Assembly: GCA_030272155.1 (NCBI GenBank)
Contig: CP126191.1
Location: 8,330,501 to 8,394,500, forward strand
Direction of reading: 5' to 3'
Length of the DNA stretch: 64,000 nt
From: Tetradesmus obliquus
Taxonomy: Eukaryota; Chlorophyta; Chlorophyceae; Sphaeropleales; Scenedesmaceae
Shown: positions 11,777 through 23,600 of the stretch, one piece after another
Layout: every line of letters begins with the position of its first letter
Numbering within the stretch: the stretch's first letter is position 1
Position numbers and translations under genes: made by a program
The notes under the pieces: model-generated
What the model saw: the letters and a program-made list of their open reading frames with translations, nothing else
Told to the model about the DNA's origin: nothing
The model's database searches: none

Positions 11777-12360
11777 CTAATCAAGCGATGACCTGCACAC
11801 AGCAACAGCAGAACAATAAGTGGTGTGCCCCGTTAATTCAAGCCATGTAAGACGTTTGGCGCCCCAAGAATGCAGACGTGCAGCAACTCAGCCACAACTC
11901 CGAGTGCCGGTTGCTCACCTGCAACAGAATGTTGAACTAGGACAAGCTCTAGTAGCTACGACAACGAAGCAGAGACCCTCTGCGCTTCCAGCCTGCTCGA
12001 GAGTGCTTGTATGAGGAGGCCACTGTCAGAACTAGATGAGGCGGTCAGAGAACGCAGATGTGATGTGCTAAACGAAAGCTACACAAGTCGACAGCTGTGA
12101 AAAGCTCGAGGCAGTCAGCAACAGGGTGACCGAGTAGACGGACTTTGACAGTAAGTCACAGTAAGCCCTAAGGGCGCCCTCAACCGGGAAACAACGATGT
12201 AGAAACTCACGCCGCACGTGCATTAGTGCTGCGATGTCCATGATGTAGTACTTTATGAACTTGTAGTGCTCAGCTTTGGAGGTGCGATGTTCAGAAGCAG
12301 CTATGCTGTGGGGGGTCTGGTGCGGTGGCCACTGAGACTTGCAAGTCAGCAAGCCTGGCA

Positions 12361-13036
12361 ACTGGTGAAATGTAGCTGGCAGGCAGCCCCAGACCTGGCC
12401 AGGGTTATTCAGTGTGCTGAGCACGTTGTACTGTAGTGTATTGTGATTGGCCATGTTCAGACATGCTTGACACCCCACATTCATGTATTGTGTTTTAACG
12501 CCGCAGCAGTGGCAAAGCCTCGAGCATGCCATATGTCATGAGCAGCACATACATACAACAGTACCATTCAGGGACGGCGTGGCAGCAGATGCGGCCAATC
12601 TGGCGGCCGCAAAGTGCGACTCCGTCAACAGTCATGACATTTGATGCGATGTGCCGTACAAGAGCCGTGCTGAAGTATGTAGCTTGTCCTGTGTATTTCA
12701 ACTGTGGGACGCAGCTCTGGGACATTGGTGAACAGCTCATTCTGTGTTTGGATGTGTGGATGTGCAGCCCCTTGTCTTGTACTCTGACGTCTGCACAATG
12801 GAGTGAAGACTGTACAAACTGTGATGCCTGTGATATATTTACCAACCTCTGGTGATGGGTGTTTGGCTCAGAAGAAGGCTTCAAAATGCTGCCATGTGCC
12901 AGTGCACTGGCATACTACATTGTTGGCAACTTGTCAAGTTGCTTGTGACAACGCAACAGTAAATGTCCTAGCAAGGACGAGATGTGCCTAGCTTGTATCA
13001 TTTCAGTGGCAGTATTGTATCAATTAATGCTGTTCT
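12361..13036. repeat. Diverged third copy of the gene-poor unit, left part
   Basis: Recognisable but clearly diverged similarity to about bases 370-1,030 of copy 1, including the stretches around the Cys-rich frames at 421-560 and 690-960. Several indels break the frames that are open in copies 1 and 2. The similarity stops at the left end of the transposon and resumes at 15,693. No gene is recognised. Confidence 0.75.
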
Positions 13037-15692
13037 CTACCGACGCCAGGCTGTGTTTATCCCACACCATAATCGATTATCTGGTTAATATCTCAAGGAT
13101 AAACTTATTATCCCTCGTGGCATGGCGGATATCCGGCTGAATGTGTTTGTCCTGTAATAGCATGAATAATCAACTGGATAACCTGACAGCATACAGATTA
13201 TCCACAGCGCAGTACAGGGTCTCACACAGGGCATTGTGCAACGCTGCTGTTGAGTTGGGTTGGCAGGAACTCCTGAGCAGGGTCCCTAGCAGTCATTGCT
13301 GCCATGCCAAGGCTGGCAGCTCGCCTGCAGCACCCTGCAGCACAGGGCCTGACCGGGTAGTACGTACAAACATGCTCAAGACTCACATAACTGCTTTGGA
13401 AACGTCCTATTGCTAACATTCTGCAATACCTATGAGCAATTGCCGCTCCCACTTATCAGTGGCAAGCCTTGCTGAGCTTCCAAGTGCAGCAGTGGCATGC
13501 TGAGTGGTGCCTGTATCATTCCTTTTCCAGGCAGAGCACAAAAAACACCAGGTCTTATATACCCGCAGTAAGCGAGCAGTGCACATAGGATCGTGCGAAG
13601 AAGCTTTGGAGGCACTTGCTTGTCACTGTGTTACAGCACAAAACGCCACCGACAGCTATTCGCAGCTTCACCCGCACAGCATGGTCTGATGACGAAGATA
13701 ATGCATACAATGTCGATACGTTCAGCTTAGCTAATCAACAGCCTGGCTAGATGCGTGCACTACGGACACGCGAGCGCAGCAGCTGTTCGGCCGTTACCCT
13801 GCTTGATCCTCACCGTGCGCTGCCGTTCAAAGTGCGTCTGATGACGCGTTCCTTGTATAAGAGAAGCATCGGTCTAGATCAGGGCTAGCCATGCAGTTTG
13901 GGGGTTGCAGGAGCTGCCAACTGCTGAGATCGCTGGCAGCGACTTGCTGCTGCTCGGCACAAGAGCCAATGCATCGAACTGGACGGTGGATAACATATGA
14001 AGCAATACTGATGGGAGTTGAGCAGGTGCGTACGTGATCTGGGGCTCTGCCCTACGTCAGACAGCAAGTGGGGTAAAGTGCAGCAGCGCCACTGAAACAT
14101 ACAGCAGCAGGTGACTCCATTCAGGCCATAACAGGTGTATGTACTTACCAGATCTGGCAGCTGATTTGCAATATATCTGCTCATCAGCTCAACATTTTGC
14201 TCAGCGTCCTGATCCACAGCATTCCTGCCCTGCTGTGTGCTGCTGCTGCTGGTGTGCTGCACCTTACCCCATGCCAGGTGGGCCACAAGAACGATGATAT
14301 TGAATGGGGTTGTCTCATGACCTTCAAGCCAACTGGATCGATGTCGCTGTTGCCATTGGGTCTGGTCAACTCGGCTGAGCGCACGGAGCAGCGACGCAGC
14401 TGGTGGTTTGGGCTGGTGTTGTGCTGGGCTGGCCGGATCTGCTGCAGCACCAGTGGTTGCATGATGCAGTGATGATGTTTGCGTCACCAGACAGCAGCTA
14501 CACTGCAGCACGCATGCTGTCTGCAGCTGCATAATCAGCTGGATGACGCTCTTGCGTGTGGTGGGTGGCTGCCATCAGCATCATCACGGCGTTCGCACAT
14601 AGCTGACGTTGTTTGGTTAGCTAGGCAGGTGATCAGGTGCTGGCCTAGCCAAGTGCCCTTGCAAAGCCGTCAGTTTATATAGCACGACATGTTCTGCCAA
14701 CAGCAGCTGCTAGTAGCTCTGATAAGATGTTATCAGTGGGAGCTATAGGCAGACACTTGCTATGGTGACTGCCCTGTGCGCCATGCACAGCAGCACGTGC
14801 TGCGCGCACAGCACACTGAGCATGTGCAGCAGCTAGTGTATGCTCACACACAGTATGGTATTATGTGCTGTTGCCAAATGAACACAGCAGTGATGGAGTG
14901 GCTTGCATGTTTGTTGCTGCATCAGCTGCAGGTGAAGCTTGGATCCTGCAGCATTTTGATAGATGTTTTCTGGCTGACCGTAGCAGACAGGCAGCAAAAT
15001 GATGCACGCCATGCAGGCACACTCGGATCTTTGAGCTAGAGCAGGAACAGTGCTGCTTTTCATTTGTGTTGTGGGGTTGTGTGGCAGACCAGCTGGACTG
15101 CAGGCGATTGCTCAGGTGCTGGTCCAACTGCGCAGAAAGCATGCTTTCTTGAAATCTGTATTGATGGTGTTGCTGCACGACAGCAACTGCTTGCTGTAGA
15201 TGGTGGTACATTGCCATTGCTCTGAGTATGCTGCTTAGCCGCTGGTGTGTGCAATCATGGGCATATGACTGACCATAGCACGGTCATGACATCAGCAACT
15301 TGCTGGATCTCAGCTGACTGATTGCTACAACAGCCAGCTGAGGCGTTCATGGCGCCATCTACTGGAGCACAGTTGTATCTCTTATCTGTGAGGCCGACCA
15401 GCTCATTGGCAGTAATGTGAACGGTGTAATGTACATGTAACAAAGCATGTGGCGTACTGCTGGCTGTGCCCAGAGAGTGGTGGGGTATCTTGGTACGAAG
15501 TGATAATCCGATATATTAGCTACGATTATCCACGGCGATTATCCATCAATTATCCCTGCGATAATCGCAAGGCGAACAGCGAATCCGGCAGATAATCGAT
15601 TATCTGTCAGTGCAGCCTGGGATAATAACTGAGACGATTATCCCACCGTCTCACTGACTTTTCACTGGATAATCACAGCCTGGCGTCTGTAG
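13037..15692. mobile_element. DNA transposon with 26-bp inverted terminal repeats
   Basis: The ends are 26-bp inverted repeats (13,037-13,062 and 15,667-15,692), sharing CTAC-GACGCCAGGCTGTG and then TTATCC with two mismatches in 26. Inside both ends are clusters of GATAATC/GATTATC motifs, many on the right (about 15,500-15,675) and several on the left (13,068-13,205). Clustered subterminal repeats are typical of transposase binding in En/Spm (CACTA)-like elements. The outermost bases could extend to CTCTAC and CCCTAC, flanked by GTT and GTA, a possible imperfect 3-bp target duplication. The insertion is confirmed by similarity to copy 1, which is continuous across the site. No transposase is recognised. 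Confidence 0.8.
13885..15443 (-). other. Possible coding segments inside the transposon, unresolved
   Basis: Minus-strand segments within the element look better than random. One ends with MSRYIANQLPDL directly before a strong GTAAGT donor (near 14,150). Another around 15,217-15,060 is a glutamine-rich helical-looking stretch with LDQHLSNRL. A third around 15,430-15,270 contains ELVGLTDKRYN. I could not join them into one reading frame and see no transposase catalytic motif. They may be remnants of the element's own gene, captured host sequence, or chance. Confidence 0.25.
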
Positions 15693-16660
15693 GGGTATAG
15701 CAGGCTTGTGCGGAGCATGTATGTGGCCCTCTTCTATATCATGCATGCTGTTTGGCAGAACTGTACTTGTCTGTATGTCACATGCTTGTCTCTTTCACAT
15801 AGCTACTGCCTTTGATGGGCATCTGGTCAAAATACCATGCCTGAATGTGCACGTTCTTGTGTGGGTGATGTGTTACAGAAGGCACCAAACACCTGCAAGT
15901 TGGTGTGAAATGCCGCCAAGCACAGCCACTGAACCGTCAAGCAATCAGCAGTGACTCATTTGTTGTTACCTCAGACATCACACCTCATGCGTGGTGCGCG
16001 CCGTGTGCTGGAACACACGGCAGGAAGAGAGATATTTATCTGTTGCTGCAGCAGCATCCGCAACAAGACATTGCTGAGGCACCTGGCGCCACCACATGGC
16101 CAGGGTGTACAGTGGCCACTGGCAGCATGCTGTTGACGCGTGAACAGAGGCTGCACGGAATAGCCTGTGCAGTGTGCCTGGCATGTTGTGCATGCCATGC
16201 AGACCCGGCCCTGACATGGGTGGCATGTGGGTACTCCTGACGTATGCTTGATGACATCTAGTATATGTCCATAATGTATGAAAGTGAATTGGTGTCCATC
16301 GCATGCAAGGCTTTCTTCTCTGCGATGACGTACACACAGTGATTCCAGCACAATGTGGTGTGGGTGTGCACGGCACACGCCACCAGCATGCCATGAACCA
16401 CAGAGAGTGGTCAGAGGATGCGGGCGTACATGTCCCAGGTGCTGTGTGCGGTCGCTTTGATTTACAAACATAACATGGCATCCTCACAGCAGCCATGCTT
16501 CCAGGCGCTGTTCGATCTGTAATGTACAAGTGGCACTGGCATGCCAGTGCGGCGCACCACGCAGCGGCAGCAAACACAGGCTGTGCCGCAGCTGTACTAG
16601 CAGTACTACAGGCAGACCCTGCTGCTAGCAGCGCTGTCATGACACCAGCATAGTACTATG
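15693..16660. repeat. Diverged third copy of the gene-poor unit, right part
   Basis: Continues the similarity to copy 1 (from about base 1,032 to 2,041) after the transposon. It includes the stretch around the CACACCTCATGCGTGGTGCG segment and the region downstream of the YnfA-like gene. It contains the probable poly(A) motif of that minus-strand gene: TTACA at 16,460-16,464, which reads TGTAA on the minus strand. No gene is recognised. Confidence 0.7.
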
Positions 16661-18228
16661 CTAGCTGGCGGCTGCTTTCCTGGGCCAGAACCAGCATATG
16701 CTCACTCCAGCCAATGCCAAGCAGCTGCCCACAATGTCCCCGACATCTGGCCTGTCATGGTCTATCAGCCAGCCCCAGCCGTATGACATGATGACAAACA
16801 CACCCTGCAGGCCAGCAGCAGCACCAAGGAGCAGCGCAGTAAGCTTGCAGGAGTGGCTCCATATCAGTCTTACCCAAAGTCTTACCCTTGCTCTGACCCA
16901 AACACTGCTGAACATTCAGCCATGCAACATCGCTGTGACTAGTAGATGTTTCTGGAAGCTGCTGCTGCTGCTGCTGCTGCCAGTGCACAGATGCCTTGAA
17001 GAACTGCTTGCATGCGATGTAGGTGCACAGTGAGCAGGCTGTGTTCATACACAGGGCTTGCCTCTAGAAAACTCAGCAGCAGTACAGGCATCTGCAGGCA
17101 GTGCTGCATGGGGTGCTGCGCATGGCTGCTCACCCCGTACACTGCATACACTCTGCTGAAGGTCGCTCCCTCCGGCTGCAGCGTGGGGATGAGCCCATAC
17201 GCCATCAGCCCAGCAAAGCCTGCGCAGCAGCCACGCAACAGCGGCAATGCCCCACAGCGCTCAAACATCTGCGGAGCAGTACCATTCATCATAGCATCAA
17301 GCAAGGCTAGCAGCTGAGGGGGTGTGGCGGCATCGCAGACTGCGTCGTTGCGTGTGATGCTTTCTGGCATGCACAGCCAGCAAGCAGGGTGCCATCACCA
17401 GGCTGTACCGCTGCTGTCGTCAATGTTATTGCAGCGCTGCGCAGGGGTTGAAGATGTGCGCCCCAGCTGTGCACCGCTCACCTCCCACTAGGTAGTACCA
17501 GGGCTTCTTGTTCCTGACAGTCTGCCACACCAGCCAGCCCCCACCGATTTCTGCATGCACCAAACAATGCACGTACAGCTCTTACGTACAGCTCTTACGT
17601 ACAGCTCTTGTGCAGCACTGCTTTGCACACACAGCTACAAACATGCACATCTCAAGCACACGCAGAACAGCAGCGCTGCTAGCTAGCTGCAGCACTGCAG
17701 GCTGCACTGCAGCAGCAGCGACAGGCTGGCATCAGTGTAGCCTAGAGGCACATGGCACAGCAGCGTGCTGTACATCAGCATGCGCTGGCAGGTTCTGGTG
17801 CAGCAACGAAGCATTAAAAGCACACCTGCTAGCCCAGCAAACACAAAGAGGGCACATGTCATCGCCACTTTGGCCGCTGTCCACTGGATGGCTCCCTTTG
17901 CACTGACAGCACCAGCGGCAGCGGCCGCATTGCTGCTGAGCAGTGGTGGACTGTCACTACCATGTGAGTGTTCTGCTGCATTTGCGTTTGTCCCAGGCTG
18001 ACCAAGTATCGTGATGGGTTGCACTGGCACCACCATAGCAGCAGCAGCACCAGCACCAGCAACAGCAGCAGTAGCAGCGACTAAGAACCTCAAGATGCGA
18101 AAGCAGCGCTCATTCGCTCGAATACCTTGCACGTGAAACAGCGCGGTTACACTGAGTGCTGCGTACAACGGGCGTGGCGCCCTTTCTGTCATGCCTTCTG
18201 TCCTTGGCTGGTTCGTATTCCGCGCCAT
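16661..18228 (-). CDS. YnfA/UPF0060-family small multidrug-resistance-like membrane protein
   Basis: Four exons join in phase: 18228-17826, 17550-17482, 17219-17134 and 16804-16661, giving about 233 residues. The last 110 or so match the UPF0060/YnfA pattern of four short membrane segments: a first helix ending FVFAGLAEIGGGWLVWQ, a basic loop VRNKKPWYYLVGG, then YGLIPTLQP, VYAVYGGVFVIM, YGWGW and a last helix with SCLALAGVSICWF. The family is best known from bacteria and belongs to the small multidrug-resistance-like group; substrates are mostly unknown. The first 120 residues are an addition, rich in Ala/Val and possibly an organelle-targeting or membrane region. Two 3' fragments of this gene lie to the left in the duplicated units. 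It is head-to-head with the RNA methyltransferase, with starts 167 bp apart. Confidence 0.8.
17571..17609. repeat. Three tandem 13-bp repeats in intron 1 of the YnfA-like gene
   Basis: The unit ACGTACAGCTCTT occurs three times in a row. It lies within the first intron of the minus-strand gene, just upstream of exon 2. No function is apparent. Confidence 0.9.
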
Positions 18229-18394
18229 TGCAGCAATCCGCGATGTATGTATTCGCCACCCACATGCGGCCTTAGCGGAGCATTTTGCTGTTAGTGTACG
18301 GTACCACAGCAGTCACAGCATTTGCCCTGCAGGTGCTTCCCCACTTTGTCTGCAATTAGGCCCTCTGGCTGCACTAGGCCTGAAGAGCTTCAAG
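18229..18394. promoter_or_regulatory. Short divergent promoter region
   Basis: The start codons of the YnfA-like gene (minus) and the SPOUT methyltransferase gene (plus) are separated by only 166 bp, so both 5' UTRs and promoters must share it or overlap each other's transcribed region. No TATA box is obvious. Confidence 0.5.
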
Positions 18395-19826
18395 ATGCAT
18401 AAGACCGTCAGGCAGCTGAGCAACAGTAACAATACATCTGTCCAAGTGCCAAGCAGTCACAGCAGATGCAGATTCCTGCCATCCAGGCCATTCACAGCTG
18501 CAGCAGCCACACAGTCAGCAGCAGGAGCAGCAGCAGCAGCAGAACAGCAGGTGCCCAAGCAGCAGCAACAGCAGAAGCCGCAGTACAGCACTGATGCAGT
18601 AACAGCAGCTGCTTTTGAGGAGGAGCAGTATGAGCACACCGAGCAGGCAAAGTCGAGGCATAATTGGGCGGCTAATGTGCGGTGAGTACTGACTGCCTTG
18701 TTGGCCCTAATTGCGCTTGTCTCGTGCCACAAGCATAGGAACTGCATATTCAAGACTTGCGCTGGCATTGTCTTGGACAAGTCAAGCATACGCAAATGTT
18801 GCCATGCATGTCTGCTCACAAGGCACAGTGCACTGTGCTGTGCTGCACACTCCTGCGGCTGCTCAACACACCAAGCAGGTGCCAGGACTGCCGTAACTGC
18901 GTCACACTAAACAGATTGCAGCTGTCTGCTCCAAAACCAGCAGCATAATCTTATACGGTGCCTGCATCCGCATTTCACCACCTCAGCCTTCCCCACACAC
19001 CAACGCCTCATCCCGCCTCCGCCGCCTTGCAACTTCCTACACCCAACCCCGCCAGGTCTGCCACTGGCCGCAAGCACCACATCATCTGGCAGCCTGAGCT
19101 GGACCCCCCGCCGCTGCTGGCTGATGTGTGTGTGGTGCTGGTGGGGCCCAAGAAGCCCATCAGCTGCGGCACAGTCGCGCGCGCATGCAGCTGCTTCGAG
19201 TGCGAGGACGTGCGCGTGGTGACGCCGCGCTGCGACCACAACACCCGGTGAGTGGCTGTTGATTGACTGGTGTCACTAACCACTCAATGCTGTGTGTTCT
19301 GCAGCAGCGCCGTTTGGCAGCCGTGTGGTGCGGGGAAGCAGGGGATGCGCAGTGCGCTGCGTAGGGGAGGGCGGCCTAGGGCAATGGGGCAGACTCGGCT
19401 GCAAGCACGCAGTGTTGTGTGCGGTTGCAGCATGCGGCGACTTCAGCATCTTGTAGCTTGACCACCTGGCGTCACATGAGACCTCATGCAGCGCTGTCAT
19501 TGCTGCAGCCGTTGCACCACGCTTTGTCTCGTTTGGTACGCGTTTCAACTGCAGGAGCAGCCGCAGCGTATCCAAGGGCGCTCAGTACATCCTCTGGCAG
19601 GCGCAAGTGCATGACAAGCTGGCAGATGCATTAGCTGATGTGGACTTGGCAGTGGCCTTCACGCGCTGGCTGCCAGGCCAGAGCCACCCAGCACTGCCAG
19701 ACATACCCAGCCTCCTGGGGCACCCTGCGGTGCAGCAGATGCTCCAGCAGCCGCAGCAGACGATTGAACATGATTCTAACCAGCAGCGAGACCTGCAGGA
19801 TGTGCAGCAGCAGCAGCCACAGGTTA

Positions 19827-19877
<51 letters not shown>

Positions 19878-20514
19878 GCGCACGCATCGCGCTGGTGTTT
19901 GGCAGGGAAGAGTTTGGGCTGTCAGATGATGAGGTGGCGGCATGCGACATTGCATGTGCCATCTCCATTGGCAGGCTGCAGGTGGGCTGCAGCAGCCTGG
20001 GGGATCCCTGTTGGTCAGGTTGCTGTGCACTGCCGTGTTACCACATCTGCATGCGCACAATGGGATTATATCGCTGCTATAGCTGCTGAGTGAGACAAAG
20101 GCAGCAAGATGGCAGACGTTACCTGCATGGCTGCAAGCACGGCAACCTGCTGAGGGTGACTTGCCATGTTTCAGCTTGTACAATGCTGCAGAGCAGGTTG
20201 CTGCAGCCACCGCTTGTCCTGCCAGTGCTGCCAGCAGTTTGGGACTGGTGTGACAGGCACCGGCAGTTCTGTGGCAACACATGTGTGTGCATTGCATGCT
20301 GCTTACCTCTGTACTGTGCTGATGTTTCTGCTCGATGCAGGAGTCGCTGAGCTTGAGCCATGCTACCAGCATCGTGCTGTCGCAGCTGTACCAGGCGCGG
20401 CTGTCAGCACTGGCAGCAGCAGCGGGCATGGCGCCAGCTGCGCTGCCCTACTCGGCTGGCAGCTTACACGAGCTGGCAGATGGCTACGACAGCAGCAGCG
20501 GCATTGAGCACTGA
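18395..20514 (+). CDS. SPOUT-family (TrmH/TrmJ-like) RNA 2'-O-methyltransferase
   Basis: Four exons, 18395-18681, 19056-19247, 19555-19981 and 20341-20514, join in phase and give about 359 residues. The family transfers a methyl group from S-adenosylmethionine to ribose 2'-OH in tRNA or rRNA through a knotted fold. Motif 1 is VVLVGPKKPISCGTVARA (about 123-140), with Ser where many members have Asn. It is followed by SKGAQYILW, motif 2 ALVFGREEFGLSDDE (about 274-288) and motif 3 SLSHATSIVLSQLYQ. The first 95 residues, rich in Ser, Gln and Ala, could be an organelle transit peptide. A run of 14 glutamines (about 253-266) interrupts the catalytic domain just before motif 2. A TGTAA motif lies 163 bp after the stop. 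The exact RNA target is unknown. Confidence 0.85.
19832..19873 (+). repeat. (CAG)14 tract in coding exon
   Basis: Uninterrupted CAG repeats in exon 3 of the SPOUT methyltransferase gene, translated as 14 glutamines between two conserved motifs of the methyltransferase fold. Further CAG codons lie just upstream. Confidence 0.95.
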
Positions 20515-20676
20515 TATGGCATGCATCACAGCATGCTTTCAAGGGCATGCAAAGTCAGACGTGGCGTTGTTCCTGAAGGCATTGTTAACTGGGTGTGGAA
20601 AATCATGATGAGCCTGTCATTCGGAAACGGGGATGTGCTCCTGTCGTGATGCTGCAGTCTTCAAACCCATGAATTC

Positions 20677-20681
20677 TGTAA
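20677..20681 (+). terminator. Probable poly(A) signal TGTAA
   Basis: TGTAA is the usual chlorophyte polyadenylation motif. It lies 163 bp after the stop codon of the SPOUT methyltransferase gene. The match is only five bases, so position is the main support. Confidence 0.5.
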
Positions 20682-23600
20682 TGTGACTGCATCACGCTGA
20701 GCTCTTAGAGTATGTGTGGCACTGTCACGCGTCTTTGCACAGCCTTTAGACTCCATTGCTCCCGGTACTTGGCGATGTCGCACATGTTGATGATCATAGG
20801 GATTGTTACAGTACACCCTGGTCAAACCGCCTCTGCCATGGTCCAACAAACTCTGCATTGCCGCAGGACATACATCAGCGCTGTGCACGTGATAACACTC
20901 ACGAGGAGGCGAACCACTACACACTGTACTGCATGCAGCCTTTGATACAAAGCATTGGACCCCACAAGCAATCACCTGCATGCATAGAAACACAGTCAAT
21001 CAACTGCAATGCATGTCTTGCTCGCCGGTCAACTTGTGTTGTACATGTGCAAAAGCCATGTATGAATGATACGCTGACCACTTCCACAAGAGGAAGAATG
21101 ATGGCATGCAGACCACCCGATGCAAACAGCAGGCACTGCATGCACAATCAAGCTGCCATGTCAACACAGTAACTCCGGCCACCACTTGCCAAGTAGCGGC
21201 ACACATAAATACAGAATCGCTTCCACTCCTCCGTGCCACCCCATGCTGGAGCGCACCAACCGTAGCGGTGTGTACAATCACGCCACATCATCCCCTGCCA
21301 CTGCATCCGATGTACGGCGCTTTCCTTGCCATCCTTCGCCCTCATCCAAGCCCATCCGGCCATCCTGCCTTCCGCTCGTCCCAGCTTATCGCCAAGCCCA
21401 TGCGTCCAGGCCAAATACACCCGCAGACACACACGGTCCAACTCTGCTGCGCAGCGGCTGAAATGAAGAAGTAAACCACAATGAAGATCTTGAGGTGTAA
21501 TGGTTCTCCTCTTGCATGTGGTGCAGTCGAGCCGCACACATGCGTCGCGGAAGCGAGCGCTGCTGCTACACAAGTGAGCGAGCTCTGTAAGGGTACAATC
21601 ACCACAGTCGGAAGATTTCCAGACCGCAGGCGCCTGGAAGTGCAACAAAAACCGCCGCCTTTCACTGTTGCATGTCTCAGCAATCGTAAGCAGCACAAAC
21701 CTTGCTTATACATGAAGATGTAACCGTGCACAAATGCCAAATACACTGGCAGCACCACAATGCGACAGCCAGCCCCAACATACAAACACGCACCAGCCGC
21801 ACAGGTGAATGCAGGTGCTGCCCAGTGCTGCAAAGCACCCAAGGCAGCAACAACACCCCCAGCAGCATGCTCTGTTATGACCACGGTCTGACACCGACAC
21901 ACCACCTCATGCTGCCACATGCATGCTGCCAGTCGCCACAAACCAATCAACACCAAAGCACCACGATGCCAGGCTCCACTGCCCTGCCACCAGTACAGCT
22001 GGCAGCACACAGGAGCACCCAAGCCGTTCGCGCAGTAGGCTGGCTGACTAATGCACTATGTTTTGTACAAACGCCCTCCCACCCCACACCAGCTCGCCCA
22101 ACACCTGCACCCACCCACCCGAGTCGATCAATGTTGATGTCGCCCGCCCTACAGCATGAGAAGGAATGAGTCGATGAACATAGCTGTGCACCTGCCCATG
22201 CTCAAAGTGCACCCTGCTTGCCTTGAGGCAGCTGAGCTGCACAGCACGGTTGACGCACCGACAGCTGGCAGCACATGTCGGGCAGAAGGCGAAGCTGCAC
22301 AGCAGCCGCTGCCATCTGCCTGTGCCGCAGCTGCCAGGCTAGGGCAACACAGACCCAATGCGCATCATCAACACAGCACATCACTGTGTACAGCCGCACA
22401 CAGCACATCCCGCACACGCCACAGCGCGTGGCGCTGGTTCCACTGGCTGACAACCTGCTTCTTACTGCATGCGCGCCTGGCCGCGCATGCACTTGGTGCT
22501 TCACCATGATTGTACAGTCCCGCTGCTCCCACCCAAGCGTGCATGCAAGGTAGCACGAGCGCAAAGATGCCTCACCACTGGTGAGGTACCAGTGCAAATG
22601 CATGTACAAAAGGGGGTAGATGAAAGGCTTGAGCCAGAGCAGCTGGGACATGCGCCAGGTCGGTCCAACCAGACCACAACACAACTTACTGCCAATGCAG
22701 CCTGCACAAAGCACACACCGGCCTTGCAATGCCATCACCACAGCATACCTGGCAGGAAAAACCCAGGCAGCATGCAGCACGGCAGGACGCACACACAAGC
22801 GCCTGGGAAAGTGACAGGGCCATCAGAGACTGCCGAAGCAGGCAAGATGCCCTCAAGTCCTTGCTGTACGCTGTATGCAACCACCACAGTATGCCACGGG
22901 CAGCAGTATCCAGGACGAGCAGACACTGCCTTCTGTACACACCATGCATGAACATGTCTCGTTGTAAAAGCCTTATGCTTTCTAGCTCCTTTGTTTGTCC
23001 AGATGTCCGCCAGGCAAGAGTAACTGTACACTCCCAACCAGCAAGCGACCAGCAGGGTGTGAGTACCAAGCTGCCATACCGACATGCCAGCCGCCACATA
23101 CCACTCTCATGCCAGCCAGTCAAAGAGACAACACACACCTGCGCATGCCGGCACACAAACGAAAGTCTTCAGTGCCCAGACAAGTCTGCAAATGCTGAAG
23201 TTTGAAAATGATAAACCACTCCACATCTTCGTAACGCTGCTGCTCCCCACCCAAAACGAGCACACCACAGATGACCTGCGCACCAGTCCGATGCATCAAG
23301 CCAACAGAGGCCAAGACATGCCAGCCTCACCAACTAAATGGCCAGGCCACACGGCTGACTGTGTTGTACAGCATGCATGGATGTGGGTGCAGTGCTGACA
23401 AGTGAAACACGCAGGATGGACGTGACATACCCAAATGTGTAAAGCACAGGAGAGCCTCCACCGCCAAAGGCACAGCTTGCCGCAGCAGAGGAGGGCAACA
23501 CGGCTTGCCACACATTCATAAAAGCCGCACCAAGCCGCCATGCAGACTCACAAGTCAGGCAACACCTCTCAAAGCAAACCAATGTTGAGCTGGAGCAGCT

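Larger units (their letters stand above)
6234..12360. repeat. Tandem segmental duplication, copy 2
   Basis: Direct repeat of bases 1-6076 or so. Close similarity to copy 1 runs to about 12,350, where copy 2 passes into the diverged third copy of the gene-poor part instead of repeating 6,077-6,233. Differences from copy 1 include a 21-bp duplication near 9,142-9,183 and a shorter CAG tract near 11,758-11,773. The break between the YnfA-like fragment and the HNH-gene side is near 2,690-2,700 in copy 1 and 8,923-8,933 in copy 2, where similarity to the full-length YnfA-like locus stops. Confidence 0.9.
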
